DNA of 6,237 bases from assembly GCA_024679435.1 (NCBI GenBank), contig JAIBDK010000144.1, positions 1-6,237 of the forward strand, read 5' to 3'. The stretch comes from Gammaproteobacteria bacterium (lineage in GTDB: Bacteria; Pseudomonadota; Gammaproteobacteria; Arenicellales; Poriferihabitantaceae). Within the stretch, counting starts at the first letter, position 1, and each line of letters starts with the position of its first letter. Below, piece by piece: positions 1 through 5,959 of this stretch. The notes below the pieces were generated by a model. It had not been told where the DNA came from. It saw only the letters and a list, made by a program, of their open reading frames with translations, and ran no database searches. The position numbers and the translations under genes are program-made.

Positions 1-309
1 AATCAGTTAGAAGATCTAGTAACGCTTAAAAGCCGGGCCAAAGTCGTTCAGGGTGAGACAACAATTACGGGGAGATTGATCACTTATAATTTGAAGACTG
101 AAAAAGCATCGGTTAAAGGGGGTGGACAGAATACAGGTTCATCAGGATCGGTTTCTACTAGTGAAAGTGGCGATTCTTCTTTGCAAGGAGGAGAAACTGA
201 AGAAGCCTCAAGACCCAGTCTGGTGATTCAACCAAGAACAAAGAAAGTTGAAGAAAAGGCCCCAGTACCGGAAGTCGAGTCTGAGGCTGCCGCCACCGCC
301 ACAGAATAA
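1..309 (+). CDS. lptA: LptA, LPS transport periplasmic protein (3' part only)
   Basis: Frame 1 is open from the first base to a TAA at 307-309, giving the last 102 codons of a gene that begins before the window. The opening residues (VTLKSRAKVVQGETTITG, then LITYNLKTEKA) fit the last beta-strands of the OstA/LptA fold, whose typical form is 'GNAVVQQGDNTIRGDRIVYDLKTE'. LptA forms the periplasmic bridge that carries lipopolysaccharide from the inner-membrane LptBFGC complex to LptD. The lptB gene 54 nt downstream confirms the assignment. Between the last strand and the usual terminal motif (here RPSLVIQPR, 211-237) lies a Ser/Gly/Glu-rich insertion at about 127-210. After the motif comes a Glu/Pro/Ala/Val-rich tail. 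A TTG in frame at 76 is not a believable start because the conserved fold continues upstream of it. The identification rests on a short fragment plus context. Confidence 0.85.
   Translation, partial: NQLEDLVTLKSRAKVVQGETTITGRLITYNLKTEKASVKGGGQNTGSSGSVSTSESGDSSLQGGETEEASRPSLVIQPRTKKVEEKAPVPEVESEAAATATE
127..210 (+). other. Low-complexity insertion in the LptA C-terminus
   Basis: About 28 codons rich in Ser, Gly, Thr and Glu interrupt the link between the last recognisable LptA strand (ending near KASVKGGG) and the conserved terminal RPSLVIQPR. The segment is probably a disordered, flexible linker. That it is an insertion relative to typical LptA is judged from memory of the family, without an alignment. 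Confidence 0.6.
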
Positions 310-363
310 TTATCCGATATTGGAATAACTTTTCAACGTTGTGATCCTGAGTATTAGATATAA

Positions 364-1089
364 ATGAAAAAGCTGTCGGCCAGAGGGCTGGTTAAAAGAT
401 ATAAAAATGTAACAATCGTTAACGGCGTTGACCTGGCTGTTGCCAACAATGAAATTGTTGGTCTTTTAGGAGCCAATGGTGCTGGAAAAACCACCTCGTT
501 CAACATGATCATCGGTCTTGTGCGTGCAGATGAAGGGGAAATATTGTTGGATGATGATGACATTACAGAATTACCGATGCATCTCAGGGCCCGAAAAGGC
601 ATTGGTTATCTTCCTCAGGAACATTCGGTTTTTCGAAAGCTTACTACCGAAGAAAATATACTGGCGGTTTTGGAGGCTGCGGCAAAACACGACAAGGAAA
701 CCCAGCATAATATCTGTGAAAAATTGATGGATGAGTTCGGTATTCTGAAACTACGTGACAAGCAGACTATTCAACTTTCCGGGGGAGAGCAAAGGCGGGT
801 TGAAATCGCAAGGGCGCTTGCATTGGAGCCAGCATTTATTCTGCTTGATGAGCCATTCGCCGGTGTGGATCCGATTGCCGTTCGGGACATTCAACACATT
901 ATCCGTGTTCTCAAGGAAAGGAGTATTGGTGTGCTGATTACTGATCATAATGTCAGAGAGACGCTGGGAATTTGCGACCGGGCCTATATTCTTCATCAAG
1001 GTGAAGTCCTGGTTTCGGGGTCTCCGAGTACTATTATGTCCGATAGACGGGCTAAGGAAGTTTATCTAGGGCACGATTTCAGGATGTGA
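364..1089 (+). CDS. lptB: LptB, ATPase of the LPS export ABC transporter
   Basis: This 241-residue protein has the full family length and all ABC ATPase motifs. They are Walker A GANGAGKT at 36-43 (Lys42), the Q-loop Gln85 in GYLPQE, the signature LSGGEQRR at 138-145, Walker B LLDEP with catalytic Glu163, the D-loop near Asp169, and switch His195. The stretch HSVFRKLT at 87-94 is the LptB-type groove that contacts the LptF/LptG coupling helices, and the end VYLGHDFRM matches the usual LptB C-terminus. It hydrolyses ATP on the cytoplasmic face to drive LPS extraction by LptFG. Walker A has Ala37 where Pro is common, a mild variation. No clear Shine-Dalgarno precedes the ATG at 364; the 54-nt gap after lptA suggests cotranscription. 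The stop overlaps a possible small ORF by 4 nt. Confidence 0.97.
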   Translation: MKKLSARGLVKRYKNVTIVNGVDLAVANNEIVGLLGANGAGKTTSFNMIIGLVRADEGEILLDDDDITELPMHLRARKGIGYLPQEHSVFRKLTTEENILAVLEAAAKHDKETQHNICEKLMDEFGILKLRDKQTIQLSGGEQRRVEIARALALEPAFILLDEPFAGVDPIAVRDIQHIIRVLKERSIGVLITDHNVRETLGICDRAYILHQGEVLVSGSPSTIMSDRRAKEVYLGHDFRM

Positions 1090-1283
1090 CAGGCGTTTGG
1101 AGTTTGCCTGCAAATCTTATGGTAGGCGTTGTGGTAACGGTTTTTACCGTGTTGATTGAGCGGGTATTAAAAAGAATTACCACCAAATTTTTAAAAGTAT
1201 ATCACACAAATTTAAATTCCCTATTTGATGTAGACTTAATCTGTCAGCTTAAAATGGAACGCCAAGAAACTTCCCGTCAATGA
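1086..1283 (+). CDS. Possible small membrane protein ORF between lptB and rpoN
   Basis: A 65-codon ORF starts with GTG at 1086, overlapping the lptB stop (GTGA), and ends with TGA at 1281-1283, overlapping the rpoN start (ATGA). It fills the lptB-rpoN gap exactly. Residues 11-28 (LMVGVVVTVFTVLIERVL) are hydrophobic and followed by KRITTKFLK, which would suit a single membrane helix with a cytoplasmic basic C-terminus. Against it: no convincing Shine-Dalgarno (AGGA at 1081-1084 is too close to the GTG), AT-rich codons unlike its neighbours, and no recognised family. An inner ATG at 1119 would give 54 residues, also without a good ribosome site. The alternative is a non-coding rpoN leader or promoter region. 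Function unknown. Confidence 0.3.
   Translation: MTGVWSLPANLMVGVVVTVFTVLIERVLKRITTKFLKVYHTNLNSLFDVDLICQLKMERQETSRQ
1165..1279 (+). promoter_or_regulatory. AT-rich leader upstream of rpoN, weak promoter candidate
   Basis: The stretch before rpoN is clearly more AT-rich than the flanking genes and contains the 10-bp palindrome AATTTAAATT at 1209-1218. The best sigma-70-like -10 I find is TAAAAT at 1250-1255. Its only plausible -35 is TTGATG at 1225-1230, with an over-long 19-nt spacer. Composition suggests a regulatory region, but no individual promoter is well supported. The small ORF proposed at 1086-1283 occupies the same bases. Confidence 0.2.
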
Positions 1284-2815
1284 AACAATCGCTTGATTTA
1301 AGGCACTCTCAAAAACTTGCCATGACCCCGCAGATGCAGCAGGCGGTCCGGCTTTTGCAGATGTCGTCAGTCGAACTTAGTGAAGAAATTCAGCTTGCTC
1401 ACGAAACCAATCCGCTTCTTGAGATGTTTGAAGATTCCGAAATCTCCAGCGATAATCACGATCTGCAGCAGGAGTCGAGCACCGATCAGACTTTAGATTC
1501 CATGGTCGAGCAGCCCGAGTTGGAAAAGCTGGAAAACAATGAGGACGTTGCTTTTGAGCCTCTCCCACAACTTGAATTTAATAATGTTGATAACCAGAGC
1601 GATGTGGGCTGGGATGATTTACAAGGCTTAACGCCGGTTGATCAAAGAGACCAAAGAGACCAAATAAGAGTCCGCAATGAAAATTACCACAGTGGCGATG
1701 ACAACGATTATCTTCTGCAAATCCCGGAGGATCAGGTCACGCTCAGAGAGGCGTTGGGGAGCCAGGCAATATTTCTGTTTAATGATGAAGGTCACCGACA
1801 AATCGCCCATCATATTATTCAGAATATTAACGAAGCAGGTTATCTGGATGTTGATCTTGAAGATATCCGGCAGCAATTGTCAGACCAGCGCAATGTTTCG
1901 ATAGAAGATATTGAAGCGGTGCTATTGGTAATACAAAAGCTTGAACCCGCAGGAGTTGCTGCAAGATCACCTGAAGAATGCCTTGGTAATCAACTGGATG
2001 CTGTAGACAGCAATTTACCGGGGTATGCCACAGCTCGACAAATTGTTAGCCACCATCTTGGGCTTCTTGGATCCCGCGATTATGCAAAACTGAAAAAGTT
2101 GTTACAAGTCAATGAGGGGGAATTGGGTCATGCCGTCGCGTTGATTACTCACTTGAATCCTCATCCGGGATACAGCTTTGGCAACTCCAGAACTGACTAT
2201 ATCGTCCCAGACATTTTGGTTGAGAAAAGAAACGGCAGCTGGTTGGCAAGGCATAACGCCCAAAGCCTTCCTAAACTTATGATAAACCAGAGTTACCAGC
2301 AGTTGATCAGTCAGGGCAAAGGGAAGGGTTTTGGAACTTTGAAGGAGCAACTTCAGGATGCTCGATGGCTTTTGAACAATATTGAAAAAAGACACCAGAC
2401 TATCTTGTCGGTAGCGAGGGAAATTGTTGAAAAACAGCAGGGCTTTTTCCACAATGGACTCGAAAAAATGCGGCCTTTGACGCTTAATGATATTGCCACT
2501 CCATTGGGCATACATGAGTCCACAGTGTCTCGAGCAACTACGGGCAAGTATCTCCTTGCGCCGCAGGGAATTTTCGAATTAAAATATTTTTTTTCTTCTC
2601 AGTTATCGGGTGACGATGGAGAGGCAGTTTCATCTCTGGCAGTGCAGACTGGAATAAAGAAGATTATTGAGGCTGAAAATTCGAAAAAGCCGGTAAGTGA
2701 TAAGAAAATTTGTGCTCTACTATCGGAAAGCGGGTTGAAAATAGCAAGGAGAACCGTGGCCAAATATCGTGAGATGTTAAACATACCATCATCGAGTAGA
2801 CGCAAGACTTTGTGA
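1280..2815 (+). CDS. rpoN: RNA polymerase sigma-54 factor RpoN
   Basis: A 511-residue sigma-54. Region I is the Gln/Leu-rich N-terminus (residues 1-50, with QKLAMTPQMQQAVRLLQM) that interacts with enhancer-binding ATPases. Region II (about 50-150) is acidic and variable. The core-binding part starts near TLREALG (154-160) and contains NINEAGYLD and LEPAGVAARSPEECL. A helix-turn-helix follows at about 400-425 (LNDIATPLGIHESTVSRATTGKY), then GIFELKYFFSS. The RpoN box ARRTVAKYRE at 489-498 reads the -24 promoter element. Region II is longer than in E. coli (477 residues in total there), in part because of a tandem nonapeptide-coding repeat at 1640-1666. The ATG at 1280 starts exactly at conserved region I. 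No strong Shine-Dalgarno is visible, so translation may be coupled to whatever lies upstream. Confidence 0.98.
   Translation: MKQSLDLRHSQKLAMTPQMQQAVRLLQMSSVELSEEIQLAHETNPLLEMFEDSEISSDNHDLQQESSTDQTLDSMVEQPELEKLENNEDVAFEPLPQLEFNNVDNQSDVGWDDLQGLTPVDQRDQRDQIRVRNENYHSGDDNDYLLQIPEDQVTLREALGSQAIFLFNDEGHRQIAHHIIQNINEAGYLDVDLEDIRQQLSDQRNVSIEDIEAVLLVIQKLEPAGVAARSPEECLGNQLDAVDSNLPGYATARQIVSHHLGLLGSRDYAKLKKLLQVNEGELGHAVALITHLNPHPGYSFGNSRTDYIVPDILVEKRNGSWLARHNAQSLPKLMINQSYQQLISQGKGKGFGTLKEQLQDARWLLNNIEKRHQTILSVAREIVEKQQGFFHNGLEKMRPLTLNDIATPLGIHESTVSRATTGKYLLAPQGIFELKYFFSSQLSGDDGEAVSSLAVQTGIKKIIEAENSKKPVSDKKICALLSESGLKIARRTVAKYREMLNIPSSSRRKTL
1640..1666 (+). repeat. Three tandem 9-nt units inside rpoN region II
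   Basis: Units GATCAAAGA, GACCAAAGA and GACCAAATA follow each other in frame and encode DQR-DQR-DQI (residues 121-129). They lie in the acidic, poorly conserved linker of sigma-54, where in-frame length change should be tolerated. Confidence 0.85.
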
Positions 2816-2828
2816 GGAGGGTGATCAG
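2814..2828 (+). promoter_or_regulatory. Shine-Dalgarno-like sequence after rpoN with no clear gene
   Basis: GAGGAGGGTGATCAG begins within the rpoN stop and resembles the complement of the 16S rRNA 3' end (AAGGAGGTGATCC), with one extra G. The nearest ATG, at 2837, lies about 16 nt beyond GGAGG, which is too far for ordinary initiation. It would open a 17-codon ORF ending at 2890 (MQIEPVKSGISNINYYN). The hpf gene has its own site at 2894. The role is unclear. Confidence 0.35.
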
Positions 2829-2858
2829 AAACATCGATGCAGATTGAGCCTGTAAAAT

Positions 2859-2887
2859 CGGGCATATCGAATATCAACTACTATAAT
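2859..2887 (+). promoter_or_regulatory. Candidate hpf promoter (perfect TATAAT)
   Basis: TATAAT at 2882-2887 is a perfect sigma-70 -10 hexamer in the rpoN-hpf gap. The -35 at the ideal 17-nt spacing (CGGGCA, 2859-2864) is poor. Transcription would begin near 2894, at the Shine-Dalgarno GGAG itself, leaving a leader of about 12 nt. A separate hpf promoter would make sense for stationary-phase control independent of rpoN, but the hexamer could be chance in an AT-rich gap. Confidence 0.3.
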
Positions 2888-2905
2888 TAACTTGGAGTAA
2901 GTTTT

Positions 2906-3229
2906 ATGCAAATATCAATTAGTGGGCAACAACTAGAAGTTACTGAGGCATTACACAATCATGTTTCCGAAAAAGTCGAAAAGATAGTCCGCCATTTTGA
3001 TCACGTCACCAATACTAATGTGGTGTTACAAGTTGAGAAGAACCGGCATATAGCAGAAGCCACAGTAAACACGAAAGGTGCTATGATTCATGCCTCAAGT
3101 ACAGCTGAAGATATGTATACAGCGATTGATTCCATGGCACATAAACTAGACAGGCAAGTTATCAAGCACAAGGAAAAGTTGAGCAACCACCATAGAAACG
3201 AAGAAACCATTAAAAATATTCCTGGATGA
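2906..3229 (+). CDS. hpf: Ribosome hibernation promoting factor, short form (HPF)
   Basis: A 107-residue protein close to E. coli HPF (95 residues) across its length. It has MQISISGQQLEVTEALHNHV at the N-terminus, then VVLQVEKNRHIAEATV, IHASSTAEDMYTAIDSM and KLDRQVIKHKEKLSNHH, followed by a short extra tail. It lacks the C-terminal dimerisation domain of long HPF. Short HPF binds the 30S decoding channel and, where RMF exists, promotes 100S dimers of idle ribosomes in stationary phase. The ATG at 2906 has GGAG at 2894-2897 with an 8-nt spacing. The position after rpoN is the classical one. Its stop overlaps the ptsN start as ATGA (3226-3229). Confidence 0.96.
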   Translation: MQISISGQQLEVTEALHNHVSEKVEKIVRHFDHVTNTNVVLQVEKNRHIAEATVNTKGAMIHASSTAEDMYTAIDSMAHKLDRQVIKHKEKLSNHHRNEETIKNIPG

Positions 3230-3780
3230 TAGATTCTGTATCCGGTGTGGCTCAGCAGTCAGGGCCACAAACTTCACCTTTAGCACAAAGTAGTTTTCTC
3301 AAACCTGAACAGGTTGTTTCCAATTTGTGCGTGGCCAGTCGAAAACGATTGTTTGAGAGGTTTTCTGAACTCATAGCAAGCAGGTTTTCAGACGACCTCA
3401 CAGACAGCGAGAGTGCTGATACTTATGAAGGTGCTGAAGAGGTGTTATCAGCCGAAAGTATTTTCGAAACCTTACATGACCGGGAACGGCTCGGGTGCAC
3501 TGCGCTGGGCAAGGGTATTGCTTTGCCCCATGGTCGAATAGCCGGGTTGTCGGCACCCGTCATTGCTGTCGCGCGCCTCGAAAAACCGATCAGTTATGAC
3601 GCTCCCGATGGTGTGCCGGTATGGATTGCCGTCTGTTTGCTGGTTCCGTCAGATGCCAATGATGTACATCTTCAGTTGTTGGCAAGTCTGGCCAGTCGAT
3701 TCAGTGACGACAAATTTGTCCATGAAGTGCAAGCTGCCGATTCAGATAGTGATTTGTATAAGCTGTTCGCTGATCTTTGA
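3226..3780 (+). CDS. ptsN: PtsN, nitrogen-regulatory PTS protein EIIA-Ntr
   Basis: A 184-residue EIIA of the fructose/Ntr type. The active-site motif GKGIALPHGR holds phospho-accepting His102 (E. coli His73). Upstream is the usual LHDRERLGCTALG, and downstream are PDGVPVWIAVCLLVPSD and HLQLLASLASRF. EIIA-Ntr receives phosphate from an HPr-like carrier and regulates targets such as potassium transport and sensor kinases in other bacteria. The target here is unknown. Two differences from E. coli (163 residues) stand out: a longer N-terminus (about 25 residues, Gln/Ser-rich), and an acidic insertion at about 56-76 before the active-site region. No Shine-Dalgarno is evident; the ATGA overlap with hpf suggests coupled translation. 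The stop codon lies inside a hairpin that precedes hprK. Confidence 0.95.
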   Translation: MIDSVSGVAQQSGPQTSPLAQSSFLKPEQVVSNLCVASRKRLFERFSELIASRFSDDLTDSESADTYEGAEEVLSAESIFETLHDRERLGCTALGKGIALPHGRIAGLSAPVIAVARLEKPISYDAPDGVPVWIAVCLLVPSDANDVHLQLLASLASRFSDDKFVHEVQAADSDSDLYKLFADL

Positions 3781-3785
3781 TCAGC
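3769..3785 (+). promoter_or_regulatory. Perfect 7-bp hairpin over the ptsN stop, just before hprK
   Basis: GCTGATC (3769-3775), loop TTT (3776-3778) and GATCAGC (3779-3785) form an uninterrupted stem. It contains the ptsN TGA (3778-3780) and ends one base before the hprK ATG at 3787. No U-tract follows, so it is not a standard terminator. It sits where a ribosome-binding site would be, so it could reduce independent initiation at that ATG and make it depend on ribosomes finishing ptsN. Confidence 0.5.
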
Positions 3786-3786
3786 C

Positions 3787-4773
3787 ATGAATACAGAGCG
3801 TCAAGAGCAGGAAGGCGTATCACCGGAGCGAGTTATGGACGGTGTTCAGGAGGTCGACTGGATTAGCTCCTCTACCAAGCGTATTCGTGCCCAGCATCAC
3901 GCAATCAAGTTATTTGGATTTCTTAATCCGCTGAGAGAAACCCCGGTTTGTATCGTGACTGAAAATGAGCTTGAGTGGCTGTTTTCGCAAACTGAGCAAT
4001 CTCTTGGGGCGTCGCCGGCATTTGACCCAGAAAAGGTAACTATATTAGTTTTTTGCGATAACTGTCGACCGAATCCTGCTGTGATATCAGTGTGTCGCAA
4101 GCATAATATTGCCTTGGCTAGAACGCGATTAACCGGCAATGATATTCTGGATTATCTGCAACTACATCTATCCAGAGTGATTGCAGCCAGAGGAATACAA
4201 CATGGCGTATTTCTATCGGTAATGAATGTGGGAGTCTTGATTATTGGGGCTAGTGGAGTGGGTAAAAGCGAGGTTGCGATGGACCTTGTTCAGCGCGGTC
4301 ACCAACTCGTTGCAGACGACGCCGTGGAAACTTATCGTGGAGAACAGGGTGGGCTGATTGGTGAATGCCCTGATGCACTCAAAGGCTATATCGAGATTCG
4401 TGGTCTGGGCATCATTAATATTTTGAAAATGTTTGGCCCATCTGCGGTTTTGGACTCGTGTCGGCTTCAGCTGGTAATTGATTTAATTGATGCCACGAAT
4501 TCGGAAATTCGGAAAGTCGACAGGCTTGCTCCCAGCCTTAAAGACTGGGAAATGCTCGGTGTTAAAGTGCCGTGTCTGACGATGCTTGTGGCACCGGGAA
4601 GAAACTTGTCGGTTCTGGTTGAGGCGGCGGTGCGCGACCATCTTTTGCGAGTTGATGGGACCGACAGCAGTGCTGACTTTATTCGGGCTCACACTCGATC
4701 ATTGGAAACCGGGGCGGAAGAAAGAGGGGCTGAAAAGCAGGATGAACACACTTGCATCGGAGATGATTTATGA
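3787..4773 (+). CDS. hprK: HPr kinase/phosphorylase HprK
   Basis: A 328-residue bifunctional serine kinase/phosphorylase that acts on a seryl residue of HPr. Motifs are His139 in QHGVFLSV, Walker A GASGVGKS at 154-161 (Lys160), the ADD pair Asp177-Asp178, the HprK signature IEIRGLGIINI at 202-212, DRL near 245-247, and VKVPCLTMLVAPGRNL at 259-274. The N-terminal domain (about 30-130) is divergent but recognisable, and the last 20 residues are a charged Glu-rich tail. Its likely substrate is Ser47 of the HPr encoded four genes further along this run. The start is uncertain. ATG 3787 lies behind a hairpin and lacks a Shine-Dalgarno. ATG 3835 (312 residues) has GGAG at 3825-3828 with an ideal 6-nt spacing and also fits the family length. 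The stop overlaps rapZ as ATGA. Confidence 0.95.
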   Translation: MNTERQEQEGVSPERVMDGVQEVDWISSSTKRIRAQHHAIKLFGFLNPLRETPVCIVTENELEWLFSQTEQSLGASPAFDPEKVTILVFCDNCRPNPAVISVCRKHNIALARTRLTGNDILDYLQLHLSRVIAARGIQHGVFLSVMNVGVLIIGASGVGKSEVAMDLVQRGHQLVADDAVETYRGEQGGLIGECPDALKGYIEIRGLGIINILKMFGPSAVLDSCRLQLVIDLIDATNSEIRKVDRLAPSLKDWEMLGVKVPCLTMLVAPGRNLSVLVEAAVRDHLLRVDGTDSSADFIRAHTRSLETGAEERGAEKQDEHTCIGDDL

Positions 4774-5642
4774 CCGATATGATTATAATCAGCGGTCTTT
4801 CAGGTTCCGGCAAAAGTGTGGCATTGCAATCTCTTGAGGATATTGGCTACTACTGCATTGATAACCTGCCAGCATTTATGTTGCAGGATTTTTCAACCCG
4901 ACTTCCGGAACGTTTGGAAGCTTCCAATGGTCCGATACTCGCCGGTGCGGCGGTGAGTATAGATTCACGAAACAAAACTTTTCTGTCTGAACTGGATACC
5001 AACCTTAATGCGCTAGAAGGGCTCGGAATACATTATCGTATTCTTTTTCTGGACGCCGAAGAGCAAAAGTTGGTGAGACGATACAGTGAAACCAGAAGAA
5101 AACATCCGCTAACCGATATCAACACACCATTGGTGGAGGGGATTCAACAGGAGAGATCGTTGCTAGCACCTCTGCACGAACGTGCAGAAAAAATCATTGA
5201 TACTACGGAAATGACACCTCATGAATTACGGGGTTTAGTGAGAGACTTTGCGGGTGGGGTTTTATCTTCAGCACCTCTCCTTCTGGTAGAGTCATTTGGT
5301 TTTAAATACGGGACGCCCCGGGAAGCTGATTTCGTCTTTGATGTCAGGTGTATGCCGAATCCATATTGGCACGAACCACTGCGCGAACTGACCGGGTTGG
5401 ATGATGCGGTGAAGGTGTTTCTAGGTAAAAGTGATCAGATTGAGGAGATGACTCGGGAGATTTTCAGTTTTTTGATGAAATGGTTGCCTGGATTTGCTAG
5501 TGAAAACAGAAGCTATATAACGGTGGCGATAGGCTGCACTGGTGGTCAGCATCGATCTGTTTTTATTGGCGAAAAACTCTTTAATCTGCTTTCTGATAAA
5601 AATATCAACGTTCAGGTCAGGCATCGGGAGCTGGCAAAATAG
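4770..5642 (+). CDS. rapZ: RapZ family nucleotide-binding regulator
   Basis: A 290-residue protein of the RapZ/YvcJ family. It has Walker A GLSGSGKS at 9-16, DIGYYCIDNLP at 24-34, and the Walker B-like ILFLDAEE followed by RRYSETRRKHPL. The C-terminal domain carries SFGFKYGTP, FDVRCMPNPYW, GCTGGQHRSV and RHREL. In E. coli RapZ binds sRNA GlmZ, guides RNase E to it, and senses glucosamine-6-phosphate to balance cell-envelope precursor synthesis. This protein ends RHRELAK, without the basic extension that follows the same motif in E. coli, so that RNA role should not be assumed. ATG 4770 overlaps the hprK stop, and GGAG at 4759-4762 gives a 7-nt spacing. The hprK-rapZ-ptsH order also fits a PTS-linked role. 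Confidence 0.95.
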   Translation: MTDMIIISGLSGSGKSVALQSLEDIGYYCIDNLPAFMLQDFSTRLPERLEASNGPILAGAAVSIDSRNKTFLSELDTNLNALEGLGIHYRILFLDAEEQKLVRRYSETRRKHPLTDINTPLVEGIQQERSLLAPLHERAEKIIDTTEMTPHELRGLVRDFAGGVLSSAPLLLVESFGFKYGTPREADFVFDVRCMPNPYWHEPLRELTGLDDAVKVFLGKSDQIEEMTREIFSFLMKWLPGFASENRSYITVAIGCTGGQHRSVFIGEKLFNLLSDKNINVQVRHRELAK

Positions 5643-5671
5643 TTTAACTTGTAAGGAATAAAGAATAATAA

Positions 5672-5944
5672 ATGTTTATAGAGCGAGAAATTGAAGTCAT
5701 TAACAAACTGGGATTGCATGCCCGGGCTGCAGCGAAGTTGGTGAAGCTTAGTGCGGGATATCAAAGTTCTATTAGTTTAGATAAAGAAGGACAGTCTGTG
5801 GATGCCAAGAGCATAATGGGAGTGCTGATGCTGGCTGCTTCCCAGGGCGCAAAACTCAAACTGATGGTGGAGGGAGATGATGCTGAGCAGGCCGCTGATG
5901 GAATCGAGGGCCTGTTTCTGAGCTACTTTGACGAAGGGGAGTAG
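5672..5944 (+). CDS. ptsH: HPr/NPr phosphocarrier protein
   Basis: A 90-residue HPr, the normal family length. The motif NKLGLHARAA contains His16, phosphorylated by enzyme I, and VDAKSIMGVLML contains Ser47, equivalent to the Ser46 site of HprK in Firmicutes. Both phosphorylation sites are therefore intact, and the genes for both kinases (ptsI and hprK) are in the same run. It may pass phosphate to PtsN, so npr/ptsO is an alternative name. The gap after rapZ is 29 nt. AAGGA at 5653-5657 is the likely ribosome site but lies 14 nt from the ATG, longer than ideal. In many related operons an EIIA of the mannose type comes between rapZ and ptsH; none is present here. Confidence 0.95.
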   Translation: MFIEREIEVINKLGLHARAAAKLVKLSAGYQSSISLDKEGQSVDAKSIMGVLMLAASQGAKLKLMVEGDDAEQAADGIEGLFLSYFDEGE

Positions 5945-5959
5945 AAGGGGAACCGGCAT

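Noticed and set aside
76..309. Separate 77-codon gene starting at TTG 76
   Set aside because: The same frame is open upstream and carries LptA strand sequence, so this is the end of lptA.
310..363. Promoter or terminator in the lptA-lptB gap
   Set aside because: Only a weak imperfect inverted repeat (TTATCC...GGAATAA) is present, with no U-tract and no properly spaced -35/-10 pair.
2102..2515. 137-codon ORF on the minus strand
   Set aside because: It lies wholly inside rpoN on the opposite strand, has no recognisable domain, and the plus frame is clearly the conserved protein.
2587..2594. Run of eight T in rpoN as a possible frameshift
   Set aside because: The frame continues correctly through ELKYFFSS to the RpoN box, so there is no sign of a frameshift.
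2832..2839. Palindrome CATCGATG as an operator
   Set aside because: An 8-bp palindrome alone is expected by chance, and no second copy or known operator consensus is nearby.
4586..4837. 83-codon plus-strand ORF across the hprK-rapZ junction
   Set aside because: It is an alternative frame over two well-conserved genes, with no recognisable domain.
5367..5382. Sigma-54 promoter-like TGGCACG...CTGC
   Set aside because: The GG and GC elements are separated by 11 nt instead of the required 10, and the site is within rapZ coding sequence.
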